Positions 7,388 to 16,187 are shown, numbered from the stretch's first letter. The stretch is 64,000 nucleotides of DNA from Kibdelosporangium banguiense (GCF_017876405.1 NZ_JAGINW010000001.1:1935203-1999202), one strand, 5' to 3'. Notes: generated by a model from the sequence alone, not told the origin. Translations and numbers: made by a program.

Positions 7388-9577
7388 CTACACCGGAGAG
7401 TCGTCACTCTCTGTCGATACTCGGCGCGTTGTCAGAATGACTTCGGTGATCGCAGCGAGCAGGTACCCGCGCTTGTTGCGCTCGGTGCCAGTGTCATCGC
7501 GCAGCGGGATCTGCTTGGGTGCGATGCCGTGCGGCTTGAGCGCCGCAGCAAGCGCGTTGGGTGTCCAGCCCTGGTAGGCGTCCGGCCGCTGCTCGGCGAG
7601 CCGGGCCACGATCACCTCGGACCACAACCGGTCTTCCCCGGCCTGGTAGACCGATGCGACGTCGTCCAGCACGTTGGCCCGGGCGGCATCCTCGGCGAGT
7701 TGAGTCTCGCCGATCGCGTGGCCTGTCAGGGTTCCGGCCCGCTCACGCAGGGCACGGGCGCGGACCACGATCTTCTCGGCGGCCGGGTTGTCGATGTAGG
7801 CCGAGCGGGCAATCTGCGGGTCATCCGAGGCACCGACCAGGTAGCCAATGCCCTTGTCCTTGGGCGTGAACGTGCTTGCCCGCACACCGTTCTGGTACAT
7901 CGAGGTACCGAGGATCATGTCGTTTTCGAGCTGTCCCATGACTCGCAGGCAGAACCGCACACCGACGTTCGCCGAGACGGCCGTGGGCAGGCTGTTCTTG
8001 TCCGGCCGCTGGGTAGCCAAGAGCAGGATCACGCCAAGCGCCCGGCCGCGCTTGATGATGGCCGTGCACAGTTCCCCGGCTTCCTTGCCGTACTCGGCGT
8101 GGCTGAACAGTTCCTGGCATTCGTCGATTGCCACGACCAGCGGAAACAAGCCGAGAGAGCGCTTCGCGGACAGCTCCGGGGTGACCTTGTTCTCCGGGCA
8201 TTGCGCCCGGGGAAGCTTGCTGATGGTCTTGGCCCGGCGCTCAAGGTCTTTGTAGACCTCGCGCAGGCTGGTGACGGTCTGCTCGATCGTCTCGTCATCC
8301 GGCCCGGACGCGTAGTGATGCGCCACAGGTTCCAGAGTGGACAAATCACCGGAACCCTTGAGCTCGAACAACCTCAGCTCTGCCGTGGGATCCAGCGCAG
8401 CCGCCAACAGCAGCACCCGCAGCGCGAACGTCTTGCCTGCGCCGGGCATCGCACCAATGAGCAGGTTGGAGTACATCAGGTCAATACCCACGGCTCGGCC
8501 GCGCTGGTCGGTACCGAACGGAACCGCCTTGAACAGGTCAGCCGCACCACCCTTTGCCAGAGCCCAGGCCTTGGGCTTGGCCTGCGCCATATCCACATCG
8601 GACACGAACAACACCAGGCGACCGGCGTGCTGGTCATGCGCGGGCTCGGGCCACACACACCCCAACGGCCGCCGCAAGCCCGAGGCGAGTTGTGCCCGGC
8701 GAGCAAGGATGTCCGCCACGGTCACGCCGTAGGGCAGGTCAACGTCCGCGCGCCACCCGGGTCCCTCCCGCGTGATCGGTGACGGGAAGGTGATCCCTCC
8801 CCCGCCCTTGCCGACGGCCTTGTTGACCTCGGCGATGCCCAACGCGGACAGGGCACGAACCACGATGTCGCTGGTGAGCTTCTGGGCCTTGCTGGTGACC
8901 ACGGCCCGGCCACCGACCACCGGCCGGTCGGGGTTGCCGCCGAGCCAGCCGAGCAGCCCGAGCACCACGCTCACGCCGAGGAACTGTGCCCACATCGGTG
9001 CGTAGCCGAACAGCACGAGCGCGCCGGCCGTCAGGATCACCAGGCCGAGCAGCACCAGCCACCAGCGACCGCGGGGTTTCGCGTTGTGCAGCTTGAGATA
9101 CAGCTCGGCGTCGCCTTTGGTGACCGCGTCCGAACGCAACGCCCTGCCCTCGGCGTCCATCGCCCAGTTCGCCGAGACCGCGACCGCACGCACCAACCCT
9201 CGGGGCGAGCGGGCGGCGATTTTGGCGGCGTAGAGCGGGCACCGCACAGCGTGGTACGCCATCGTGTGGGCGGCATGGTCGGCCGCCCACTTGGCGGTGT
9301 TCACGAACTCCTCACTGGAGGTCAGCCACGATGCGAACACGGGACGCCGGGTGCCGTTTCGGGCGGCGTTCATCCGGGCTGCCAGTGACCGGTCTTCCGT
9401 GACTGGCAGGTCCACCGGTTCGCCCGTGGTTTCCTCGTGTTCGTGAACGGTCTCGCCGGGCTCGGCCGGAGCCGGTTCGGTGACCGGCCCGATGGGTGGC
9501 CGGAAGTCCAGCACCTTGCCACCCGTGAACGGGTCCTGCGGTTCGGGTGCGACCGGGGCCGTGGTGGTCGTGGTCAT
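7388..9577 (-). CDS. FtsK/SpoIIIE-type DNA translocase, TraB-like transfer protein
   Basis: 729-residue membrane ATPase expected to pump double-stranded element DNA between mycelial cells. An acidic, Pro-rich N-terminus is followed by two membrane segments at about 171-215 (WWLVLLGLVILTAGALVLFG and WAQFLGVSVVLGLLGWLGG). The motor domain has Walker A GAMPGAGKT, Walker B VVAIDE and the LLLATQRPDK signature. The C-terminal about 90 residues (AEQRPDAYQGWTPNALAAAL onward) look like a winged helix, which in TraB proteins reads 8-bp repeats. It is the last gene of the transfer operon; its start overlaps the preceding stop by one base (TGATG). Confidence 0.9.
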   Translation of the reverse strand: MTTTTTAPVAPEPQDPFTGGKVLDFRPPIGPVTEPAPAEPGETVHEHEETTGEPVDLPVTEDRSLAARMNAARNGTRRPVFASWLTSSEEFVNTAKWAADHAAHTMAYHAVRCPLYAAKIAARSPRGLVRAVAVSANWAMDAEGRALRSDAVTKGDAELYLKLHNAKPRGRWWLVLLGLVILTAGALVLFGYAPMWAQFLGVSVVLGLLGWLGGNPDRPVVGGRAVVTSKAQKLTSDIVVRALSALGIAEVNKAVGKGGGGITFPSPITREGPGWRADVDLPYGVTVADILARRAQLASGLRRPLGCVWPEPAHDQHAGRLVLFVSDVDMAQAKPKAWALAKGGAADLFKAVPFGTDQRGRAVGIDLMYSNLLIGAMPGAGKTFALRVLLLAAALDPTAELRLFELKGSGDLSTLEPVAHHYASGPDDETIEQTVTSLREVYKDLERRAKTISKLPRAQCPENKVTPELSAKRSLGLFPLVVAIDECQELFSHAEYGKEAGELCTAIIKRGRALGVILLLATQRPDKNSLPTAVSANVGVRFCLRVMGQLENDMILGTSMYQNGVRASTFTPKDKGIGYLVGASDDPQIARSAYIDNPAAEKIVVRARALRERAGTLTGHAIGETQLAEDAARANVLDDVASVYQAGEDRLWSEVIVARLAEQRPDAYQGWTPNALAAALKPHGIAPKQIPLRDDTGTERNKRGYLLAAITEVILTTRRVSTESDDSPV

Positions 9578-10866
9578 CAGGCAGCCCTCCGTTCAGACAT
9601 GGTCTCGGTGGTGTCGGTGATGGGGATGTGGCCCATGCGCAGGGCGTCTCGTACCCGCTGAATGGTGGGGGTACCGAACCCCTCGAACCGGCGAGCTATG
9701 GCCTTGACCGAGGGGTACTGCGGCAGTTCCCCGGCGGCGATGGCACCTCGAACCATGGTCAGCAATTCGGCAGGACGCCCGGACAGTTCGCCCTGTTCAC
9801 GGCCGGTGTACCCCCCGTTCTGGCTAGGCGCGGTACCGTCTCGCAGGGCATCCGGGCCAAACACCATCGCAGCGGCACCCAACACATCGTTGGCTTCTCG
9901 CAAGACCTGCTCAGCGCGCTCGGTCGCCGCGGCGCGCTCGGCGTCGATCAGGGCACGGATCTGTTCGGTGTACGCCCGCTGTACCCGCCCGCCGAGGATC
10001 ACCAGGCGCCCCTCCTTGGCGGCGTGCCGGTCCTGCGCGGCCTCGTACCGCAGCACCCGGTGAGCCAGACGCCGCTCCCGGCGTGGCGCGTCCGGGCCGA
10101 CGCCGAACCGGTCCACCCACGCCCGCCGCCACGCCTCATCCGCCGTGACGGTGTCGCCGCACGCGAGCGTGATGGACGCAGCAGCCCACGCCAGGCGAGG
10201 GAACCGAAGACGCCGCCACAGAGCGCGCCGCAGCGCGGTGTTGTCCCGTCCTTCGGCGGTGGCCTTGTCGACGTTCTGCCGGATGTGGTGCAGCAACACA
10301 CCGAGCAGGGACACCAGACCCAACGCCACCCCGGCAACCGGGCCGTAGTCGACAGCACCGTGCAACAGGTTGATACCGGCCGCGATCGATGCCAGCACCC
10401 ACATCCAGGTCGGCAACGCACCCACCGGCAGGCCGGTCTTCGCGCGGCGGTGCGCCTCGAAAGCACACACCCACGCCCCAGCCTCGACAGCGAGCGGGAA
10501 CAACCAGGACCATGTCGAACCGATGTGCAATGTGGACTCGGCGAACGCACGCTGTGCCTGCCACGCCAACGTGATCGGCGCAACGATCACCGTCGCCCAC
10601 AACACCGACAGCAGCCACACCGGCACCCGCCCGGCCAGGCGGGCACGGGTCACCGCGCGACGCTCCCGCGTGGCCTGACGCTCGGCCTGCTCACGCTGCC
10701 GACGCTGCTCGGCCAACTCCACGGCACCCGCCAGCCGGGCCTGTTCCACCTGTACCAGCGTCAACGCGGTCTGCGCCCTGGTCTGCTCGGCTGCAGCACG
10801 CTGCTGCTCGGCCTGCGCCTGTGCGGTGATGCGCTCGGCGCGGCGGTCATAGAATGTCGTCGTCAT
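9577..10866 (-). CDS. DUF2637-type membrane protein of the transfer operon
   Basis: 429-residue protein. A Gln/Glu/Arg-rich coiled coil (about 1-75) precedes four hydrophobic segments (about 82-200: VWLLSVLWATVIVAPITLAW, WSWLFPLAVEAGAWVCAF, MWVLASIAAGINLLHGAV, VAGVALGLVSLLGVLLHHI). A long charged cytoplasmic part and a helical DNA-binding-like tail (SVKAIARRFEGFGTPTIQRV) follow. This matches DUF2637 proteins commonly encoded just before the FtsK-type pump in AICEs, thought to act in plasmid spread (Spd function). It is coupled at both ends (ATGA upstream, TGATG downstream). Confidence 0.8.
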   Translation of the reverse strand: MTTTFYDRRAERITAQAQAEQQRAAAEQTRAQTALTLVQVEQARLAGAVELAEQRRQREQAERQATRERRAVTRARLAGRVPVWLLSVLWATVIVAPITLAWQAQRAFAESTLHIGSTWSWLFPLAVEAGAWVCAFEAHRRAKTGLPVGALPTWMWVLASIAAGINLLHGAVDYGPVAGVALGLVSLLGVLLHHIRQNVDKATAEGRDNTALRRALWRRLRFPRLAWAAASITLACGDTVTADEAWRRAWVDRFGVGPDAPRRERRLAHRVLRYEAAQDRHAAKEGRLVILGGRVQRAYTEQIRALIDAERAAATERAEQVLREANDVLGAAAMVFGPDALRDGTAPSQNGGYTGREQGELSGRPAELLTMVRGAIAAGELPQYPSVKAIARRFEGFGTPTIQRVRDALRMGHIPITDTTETMSERRAA

Positions 10867-11132
10867 CGCGCAACTCCCTGCAGGTCAGCCACCGCCTGCC
10901 CGGCATGCGCCGAGCCGGTAGGGGTGCGGTGAGGAATGAGCCGGACCAGGACAAACGCGGCCAGGAACGCGGGAACCGCGAAGGTCAGCAACTGCACGGT
11001 CACGCTGTCCGCGTGCGCCACAACCATCCATTGCACAACAGCGATCGCTGCGGCGGTCAACACCAAGCGCCACAACACAATCAGCGCAACAGCGGCCAAC
11101 AGAATCACCAGCATTAACAGTGGCGTGTTCAT
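10863..11132 (-). CDS. Small two-helix membrane protein of the transfer operon
   Basis: 89 residues, with two or three hydrophobic segments (LLMLVILLAAVALIVLWRL, LTAAAIAVVQWMVVAHA, LLTFAVPAFLAAFVLVRLI) and a short hydrophilic tail. Start ATG 11132 and stop overlap both neighbours by ATGA. It is similar in plan to the next gene upstream (both carry a VVQW/LVQW-(L/M)(I/V)V(T/A)H motif), so the two are probably diverged duplicates. Role likely in intramycelial spread (SpdA/SpdB-like), inferred from operon position only. Confidence 0.7.
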   Translation of the reverse strand: MNTPLLMLVILLAAVALIVLWRLVLTAAAIAVVQWMVVAHADSVTVQLLTFAVPAFLAAFVLVRLIPHRTPTGSAHAGQAVADLQGVAR

Positions 11133-11446
11133 CGGTGCCGCCCCCGGGTGGAATGGATGACCTCGGTCACCGCGAACAGCCGCGCCACGCTCACCCCGGC
11201 GAACAGGGCAGGAATGCCGAGGGTCACCAGAATCGTGGTGGTGTCCGACGTGTGAGTCACGATCAGCCACTGCACTAGCGTGACCACAACACCGGTAACC
11301 ACGGCACGGGCGGCATTGCTGGTCATCCGGGTGACCTCCCGCACGCCCTTGGCAGCACGTTTGGTGGCTCGGCGACCGGACAGGACTGCCGACACGACGC
11401 CGAGCACGGCGAGTCCGCCCACCACGATCACCATGTTCTGGCTCAT
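11129..11446 (-). CDS. Small membrane protein of the transfer operon
   Basis: 105 residues starting MSQNMVIVVGG. It has an N-terminal membrane segment, a basic stretch GRRATKRAAKGVREV, then two further segments (AVVTGVVVTLVQWLIVTHT and ILVTLGIPALFAGVSVARLF). The VQWLIVTH motif is shared with the following gene. The ATG at 11446 overlaps the preceding stop (ATGA), so a longer frame to 11485 is not needed. Probable spread protein. Confidence 0.7.
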   Translation of the reverse strand: MSQNMVIVVGGLAVLGVVSAVLSGRRATKRAAKGVREVTRMTSNAARAVVTGVVVTLVQWLIVTHTSDTTTILVTLGIPALFAGVSVARLFAVTEVIHSTRGRHR

Positions 11447-11784
11447 TGCGAGCACCCCCGGTTGGCGCGGCGGTCCGCCATCCACGTGCAGAATTCGTCA
11501 ACGGCCTGATCGACTACAGCGGCCACGTTGTAGCCACGCTCACGGACAAACGCTGTCGTCAGTCGATACTCGTCCCACATCCGGACGCGGCAGGGGGTAC
11601 CAACCCCGACGGAAGGCACACAGAGGTGTTGCGCCCGCACCACCGGGACCCCCGTATACGCCCAAAACAAAATACCCGCAGACGAACCACACCCCGGACA
11701 CGTGATCGGATACCCGAACACCTCGAACGGCTGATCCGGACAGAACTTCCACAACTCGACCGAGCCGATATCCTTGCTTACCAT
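11443..11784 (-). CDS. Small CxxC zinc-ribbon-like protein of the transfer operon
   Basis: 113 residues from the ATG at 11784, which has a GGAG box 8 nt upstream. A CPGCGSSAG knuckle and further Cys residues (FCP, HLCVP, TPCRV) suggest metal binding. The C-terminal half is helical (VAAVVDQAVDEFCTWMADRR). No known family was recognised. The open frame continues upstream to 12321 but runs through the next gene antisense-like, so the shorter form is preferred. It lies within the coupled transfer operon. Confidence 0.65.
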   Translation of the reverse strand: MVSKDIGSVELWKFCPDQPFEVFGYPITCPGCGSSAGILFWAYTGVPVVRAQHLCVPSVGVGTPCRVRMWDEYRLTTAFVRERGYNVAAVVDQAVDEFCTWMADRRANRGCSQ

Positions 11785-11888
11785 CGGGTTCTCTCCACTC
11801 GTTTGGTGTGGGTCGGGAGCCCCGGCCCGGTGGGCGTTCTTGGCGGAGTGACCACCGGTCCGGGTGTCGATGTCAGTAGCGCGAGGCA

Positions 11889-12281
11889 TCACCTGGCCTC
11901 GCTTTCCATTGCGTCCCAACAGGTCCAGCATCGCCGTCCCGTAGACCTGGGAAGCCGGTATGAAAACACCTGGCCGCACGTTCCCCGGCAAGTGCGTAGA
12001 GCGCGGTGTGCGCGCGAGAGTGCAGCCAGTTGCGCGGTTGTGGCACCCGGGCTTGGTTTGGCGATGTCCAACCGGTACAGCGCCGCCCACCGGCGCCCGC
12101 GTCGCCATACGATCTGTGCCGCCGGGTCGTGTCCGCCTGGGCATAGTCCCTCGGCGCGCAGTTGCCTCGGCGTTGCCAGTCCGGGCGGCGCGTTGCGAAA
12201 CCCGAAGGTAGGCAACCCGTCCTGCATCCGGCCCGGCCAGTGTTGGCCGTTCCATGGCAGCCGAACCACTGTCGCGGTCAT
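11889..12281 (-). CDS. RRQRL-motif-type zinc-binding protein
   Basis: 130 residues. The stretch TPRQLRAEGLCPGGHDPAAQ followed by IVWRRGRRWAALYRLDIAKP fits the actinobacterial proteins named RRQRL motif-containing zinc-binding proteins, which are typical AICE cargo next to transfer genes. Four Cys are placed as CRGTC and CWTC in the C-terminal third. The ATG at 12281 overlaps the upstream stop. About 100 bp separate it from the next gene, the only gap in this operon. Function unknown. Confidence 0.65.
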   Translation of the reverse strand: MTATVVRLPWNGQHWPGRMQDGLPTFGFRNAPPGLATPRQLRAEGLCPGGHDPAAQIVWRRGRRWAALYRLDIAKPSPGATTAQLAALSRAHRALRTCRGTCGQVFSYRLPRSTGRRCWTCWDAMESEAR

Positions 12282-13054
12282 CGCGTCGCCCCGGTGACAC
12301 GACCGCTGACCGACCGGCCAACGCTGTCCAGCATCACGCCCGGCGTGGCGGTGAAGCGCACGTCGCCGGAGACCGTTTGACCAGCCGCGATCGAATTGGT
12401 CACGGCGTGCACCCGCACGTCCCCTGATACCGAGGTCACCTGTGCCCGGCCGGCCAGTCCCGACACTCGCACGTCGCCCGAGACCGTCTTGGCCGTTACG
12501 TGCGTGCCGCAGTCAAGCGAGATGTCACCGGACGTCGACTCTGCATCCAGAACGCGGGCGCTCTCGACCGTGAGATCACCGCTCACCGCGCGGAAGTACA
12601 CGCTGTTGAGCTGACCTCGGGCATGTACGTCGGCACAGTCGGTCGACACGGCGAGAGAGGACCCGAGCGGCAACCGCACCGTGACGCGCAACGCGCCGCC
12701 ACCGGTCACCACTGCCGAGCCCAAACCGCCAATGATCTGGCCGTTCACGATCGTGACACCGCTGACCGAGCCGAACATCACGCTAACGCCTTGACTAACC
12801 GTGAGGCCGCCGTTGTGCACGATGGTGGTCCCGGTGATCCCGCACGCCTTGGGAACTTCGATGGTGAACCGCTCACCGGCATTGGTCTCGGTCGCCCTAG
12901 CAATCAGGTCCTCGGCGACGTGGTCACCGGCAACGGCAGGGGCCAGTACGACTTCGGCGTGCTCCCGCTCTTCGCCGACAACGTCGACTACGGCCGCGCC
13001 GACTGACAAGCCGAACAGCGTCGCACCGCTGCGGTGATGAGTGAACGTACGCAT
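12278..13054 (-). CDS. DUF4097-like beta-strand repeat protein
   Basis: 258 residues. The C-terminal half is built of repeated TVSGDVRV/TSGDISL units (about residues 150-250), a right-handed beta-helix-like pattern typical of DUF4097 (adhesin-like) proteins. The N-terminus has a weakly hydrophobic stretch (SGATLFGLSVGAAVVDVVG) but no clear signal peptide. DUF4097 proteins appear in many actinobacterial mobile elements near FtsK genes. Start overlaps the upstream stop (TGATG). Confidence 0.65.
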   Translation of the reverse strand: MRTFTHHRSGATLFGLSVGAAVVDVVGEEREHAEVVLAPAVAGDHVAEDLIARATETNAGERFTIEVPKACGITGTTIVHNGGLTVSQGVSVMFGSVSGVTIVNGQIIGGLGSAVVTGGGALRVTVRLPLGSSLAVSTDCADVHARGQLNSVYFRAVSGDLTVESARVLDAESTSGDISLDCGTHVTAKTVSGDVRVSGLAGRAQVTSVSGDVRVHAVTNSIAAGQTVSGDVRFTATPGVMLDSVGRSVSGRVTGATR

Positions 13055-13296
13055 CAGGCAGCCTCCTGCCCGTCTGACGAGGCCGCCGGGCGCCGCACCG
13101 GCAAGGTGCGAACAACAGCCGACATCGCCCGGTTCTCGATTCGACGCCGGCGCCGCTCCGCCGCCGAACCGTCCAGCAACGCCGACGTCGGCCGGGCCGC
13201 CGTACGCAACTCAGCCTGCACCTCGGCGAGCAACACATTGATCGTCTTTTCGTCCAGCCCATCCGGGTAATGGCCCGGTTCGAACTCGCTGGTCAT
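13054..13296 (-). CDS. Small hydrophilic protein, first gene of the transfer operon
   Basis: 80 residues starting MTSEFEPGHYPDGLDEKTIN, helical and charged with an Arg cluster (ERRRRRIENR). ATG 13296 is preferred over the longer frame to 13338 because a GGAGG box lies 10 nt upstream. It is the promoter-proximal gene of the eight-gene transfer operon and lies opposite the GntR-kinase gene across an operator-rich gap. No family recognised. Confidence 0.6.
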   Translation of the reverse strand: MTSEFEPGHYPDGLDEKTINVLLAEVQAELRTAARPTSALLDGSAAERRRRRIENRAMSAVVRTLPVRRPAASSDGQEAA

Positions 13297-13344
13297 CCCG
13301 CGAAACCCTCCGTGTCTCGGCGGTGTGGCCGCCGACACACCAGA

Positions 13345-13447
13345 AGCTAACAGTTGTCATGTTTCCGGTCAACTGTTAGCTCACAGATTTTCCGCCCACA
13401 TGCTCTGACCTGCTTGAACGGGCCGAACAGTTGGAGGTCTGTTAGCT
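13345..13447. promoter_or_regulatory. Divergent promoter region with AGCTAACAGTTG operator repeats
   Basis: Perfect inverted repeat AGCTAACAGTTG (13345-13356) / CAACTGTTAGCT (13370-13381), and related half-sites AACAGTTG (13426-13433) and CTGTTAGCT (13439-13447). It lies between the transfer operon (-) and the GntR-kinase gene (+). By analogy with KorSA of pSAM2, the GntR domain encoded next door is the likely binder. Confidence 0.65.
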
Positions 13448-13485
13448 TGTGCCATGACAGACCGCCTACGAAAGGGCTTTCGCTG

Positions 13486-14331
13486 ATGACACCGCCATCT
13501 CGGCAGGACAAGCAGCAGCACGAACCGATGTGGCGGGTCATCGCTCGACACATCCGGAACGACATCGAAGCGGGCGTGCTGCGACACGGGCAGCCGCTCC
13601 CGAGCACACGAGCGCTCGCCGCAGAGTGGGACGTGAGTGTCGACCCGGTGGCTAAGGCTATGGCCGAGCTTGCGGCAGAAGGGCTAGTCGTCACACGCGA
13701 TCGCTCTAGTCGAATCGTCAACTATCCGGATGCAGAACTTGCGCCGGCAGCACTTCCAACAACACCAAAAGTGCTTCTTATCGGTGGGTACGCTGGAAGT
13801 GGTAAAACCGAACTAGGCCGGATACTGGCTCGGCGAACCCATTGGCCCATCCTCGACAAGGACACCACGACACGGCCGGTTGTTGAAGCCGCGTTGGAGA
13901 AGTTGGGCGTACCTCCGAGCGACAGAGAGTCTGACATCTATCTGACACTGATTCGCCCGGCCGAATATGAGGCACTTATTGCCGCCATGACCGAGAACGT
14001 ATCGTGCGGCAACAGCGCAATCGTGACGGCGCCATTCATCAGGGAACTTTCAGACCGGGCTTGGTGCGACCGAATCTCAGCGAGCGTCGAAAGCATGGGG
14101 GCGACTCTGCATGTAGTGTGGGTTCGCTGTGATGCCGACACTATGCGCGCCTACATTAGGCACAGGGGTGCTGCGAGGGATTCAGCAAAGTTGGCCAATT
14201 GGGAAGACTATCTAGCCGGGATCGACCTCGACTTTAAGCCTGCTATCGACCACATGGTGGTAGAAAACTCAGCCGGAGCACGTCCGCTTCAACAGCAGGC
14301 CGAAGAACTACTGCGACAGGTTGGCAGATGA
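13486..14331 (+). CDS. GntR winged-helix fused to P-loop kinase
   Basis: 281 residues. The N-terminal GntR helix-turn-helix (about 12-78: IARHIRNDIEAGVLRHGQPL, then PSTRALAAEWDVSVDPVAKA) lacks the usual ligand domain. A P-loop kinase follows instead (KVLLIGGYAGSGKTELGRIL, then PILDKDTTTRPVVE), of the AAA_33/zeta-toxin/chloramphenicol-phosphotransferase type. Later strands include LHVVWVRCD, the base-binding or lid region of such kinases. It probably represses the divergent transfer operon and itself; a nucleotide or small phosphorylated ligand may be sensed or made. The ATG at 13486 follows an AAAGGG box. It overlaps the next gene by ATGA. Confidence 0.78.
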   Translation: MTPPSRQDKQQHEPMWRVIARHIRNDIEAGVLRHGQPLPSTRALAAEWDVSVDPVAKAMAELAAEGLVVTRDRSSRIVNYPDAELAPAALPTTPKVLLIGGYAGSGKTELGRILARRTHWPILDKDTTTRPVVEAALEKLGVPPSDRESDIYLTLIRPAEYEALIAAMTENVSCGNSAIVTAPFIRELSDRAWCDRISASVESMGATLHVVWVRCDADTMRAYIRHRGAARDSAKLANWEDYLAGIDLDFKPAIDHMVVENSAGARPLQQQAEELLRQVGR

Positions 14332-14894
14332 TCCACTCTGCGGTTATTCTGTACGGCCCCCCAGCGGCCGGGAAAGACACAGTCACCCAGGCAGTGACAG
14401 CTATCGATTCTCGATACCAGCTCTTTCGGCGGCTCAAGCACGGCCCTGGTCGGACAACCGGCTACCGACTAGCGACGCAGGCCGAACTGGATGAGCTTAG
14501 AAGAACGCCAGGCGAGGTCATATGGGAAAACAGTCGGTACGGGTCAACGTACATAGTTGATCGATCACATCTGAATGAGCTAATTAGTGATGGAACCATT
14601 CCGATACTGCACCTAGGGCAAGCGGACGCCGTTACCGCAGTTACGTCGGCAGTACCGTCTGCACGTTGGCTCGTTGTCGAGTTGTGGTGCCCCCGAGATG
14701 TCGCCCTAGACCGGATAGAGAAACGCAATACTGGAGATACCGCCGAGAGGCTGACAGCGTTCGATACCACGGTGCGGCTACCACAAGCACACTTGCGGAT
14801 TGACACAAGCGTCACGCCGCCACACGCGGCCGCCGAGCGCATCGTAGCCGCCCCGGCCGCAAGGGGGCACAGGCCAAGGAATAAAGCGCTATGA
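14328..14894 (+). CDS. Guanylate-kinase-like P-loop kinase
   Basis: 188 residues with P-loop ILYGPPAAGKDTVTQ and a guanylate-kinase-like NMP-binding region (FRRLKHGPGRTTGYRLATQ, then PGEVIWENSRYGSTYIV). A WLVVELWCPRDVALDRIEKR segment resembles the GMK core and lid. The core chromosome will have its own gmk, so this copy probably has a special substrate. It is translationally coupled to the GntR-kinase gene (ATGA), which suggests the two kinases act on one ligand or pathway. GC content is lower than in the neighbouring transfer genes. Confidence 0.75.
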   Translation: MIHSAVILYGPPAAGKDTVTQAVTAIDSRYQLFRRLKHGPGRTTGYRLATQAELDELRRTPGEVIWENSRYGSTYIVDRSHLNELISDGTIPILHLGQADAVTAVTSAVPSARWLVVELWCPRDVALDRIEKRNTGDTAERLTAFDTTVRLPQAHLRIDTSVTPPHAAAERIVAAPAARGHRPRNKAL

Positions 14895-14989
14895 TCGGTC
14901 CCGTCGGATGCAAGCAGACTTATGCTGCTGTCGCCAGCCAAAGACGGCGTGAGCGCGCCCGGCTTGTTGCTTAGGGGAGTTCACATAGG

Positions 14990-15643
14990 CTAAGGCTGAA
15001 CGGACGGCCCTGACGGTTCGACACTAAACTTTCCATCAAGGAATCCAGCCGTCCCGTCGTCGGCTTTGAACATTACCGTTCCGTAGAGGTGCCCGTCACG
15101 GGCCGCTTCTTTCATCTGCTCCCGCACTGCAGGTGCAGGCGCAGGGAAATTGGCGGATCCCGGTTGAATCGGTCCTTGATGTGCGACCACACAGCACGTT
15201 CCCACGTCGTTAGCCAACTCGATTCGACCAACGAAAGTTGAGCCCATGGCGTTCTTTCCCGGCCATCCATGAAGGTTGGCCCCCGGCCGCTCGATAAAGA
15301 TGTTGAAGTGCACTGGTTCCGAGTCCGGCGTCACGCAAATAAGCTTAGCAGTGGGATGTGCCGCAAGCTCAATTGTCGCAACAGACACGGACTGCGAGAT
15401 GACTAGGGCGCGCGTGTACCCCGGGGTCAACTCAGTTGGCCTAACCCATTGACGCACCTGGTTTCGTTCTACCTTTAGATGCCAGCGACCCGACGCATGC
15501 AGACTGATGTGAGCAGCCCTTTCGAGGCCTTCCCGCTCGACATACAGCTCGGGCAGGCGGGCACCCGCCCTTACCCGCCAGCAGCGGGACCTTTTCCCGT
15601 CCACCTCGATCCCGAATCGAATATCGCTCGCGCGTCTGGCCAT
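14990..15643 (-). CDS. Hypothetical cargo protein
   Basis: 217 residues, no signal peptide or membrane segment. The N-terminal part (SDIRFGIEVDGKRSRCWRVR) and the middle (WHLKVERNQVRQWVRPTELT) look like alternating beta strands of a soluble domain. No family recognised. The gene has lower GC and more mixed codon use than its neighbours, consistent with recent acquisition. It is convergent with the kinase pair, with a copy of the element repeat about 90 bp upstream of its start. Confidence 0.6.
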   Translation of the reverse strand: MARRASDIRFGIEVDGKRSRCWRVRAGARLPELYVEREGLERAAHISLHASGRWHLKVERNQVRQWVRPTELTPGYTRALVISQSVSVATIELAAHPTAKLICVTPDSEPVHFNIFIERPGANLHGWPGKNAMGSTFVGRIELANDVGTCCVVAHQGPIQPGSANFPAPAPAVREQMKEAARDGHLYGTVMFKADDGTAGFLDGKFSVEPSGPSVQP

Positions 15644-15734
15644 GGATCGGAACCATACCCTCGCCGGCTGGTTGCTCAGTCCGATTTTCGGCAGCGGCGG
15701 CCCGGTCTTGCGGTTACGCCGTGAGTCCCAGCGT

Positions 15735-15759
15735 TGTCACAGCTGTAACTCTGCAACTC
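15735..15759 (+). repeat. Element-1 dispersed repeat, copy 2
   Basis: 25 bp with one mismatch to 17146-17170 less its last bases; the core CTGTAACTCTGCAACTC is identical. It lies upstream of the 14990-15643 gene in an otherwise empty 265-bp gap (15644-15908). Confidence 0.6.
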
Positions 15760-15908
15760 GGGGGCACCATGGCCATGATCGCTTCGACCGGCACGGGTCG
15801 AGAGGCCCTTTGGTATGTGCCGGCAGGCCTCACCGGGAGCTCTCCACGCCGAGCCAGCCCCCGATTAACTTTACCGAATGGAAAATCTACACCTCCTGTT
15901 GTACGACA

Positions 15909-16187
15909 TTAGATTAGGACAACTTCACGCACGCCATCCGCTGTCTTGACAAGAACATGCGCGTTCTCCTCCTTGACAGCCCTGTACACAAACTCTCCAT
16001 AGCCAACCAGTCGTCGCACGGCTTCAGTCAGACTGACTCCCTCCCGCTCGATCACGCTCTCAAGCGCTCGAACAGTCTCGGGAGTCACGGCAACGTTGAC
16101 CCTCTTCGCTTGCGGCTCGGAGCGAGGAGCTTCAGTCTCCTCCGCCGATCCCGTCCGGCCCGCGTCGGTGCGCGTCATCTTGCTCAT
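15909..16187 (-). CDS. Ribbon-helix-helix-like small regulator
   Basis: 92 residues. The segment KRVNVAVTPETVRALESVIE followed by REGVSLTEAVRRLVGYGEFV is a clear beta-helix-helix pattern of the CopG/Arc type. An acidic N-terminal tail (EETEAPRSEPQ) precedes it, and the C-terminus ends in a beta hairpin. The ATG at 16187 is chosen over the open frame to 16232 because an AGG box precedes it at suitable spacing. No toxin gene is adjacent on the same strand, so it is more likely a stand-alone regulator than an antitoxin. Confidence 0.65.
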   Translation of the reverse strand: MSKMTRTDAGRTGSAEETEAPRSEPQAKRVNVAVTPETVRALESVIEREGVSLTEAVRRLVGYGEFVYRAVKEENAHVLVKTADGVREVVLI

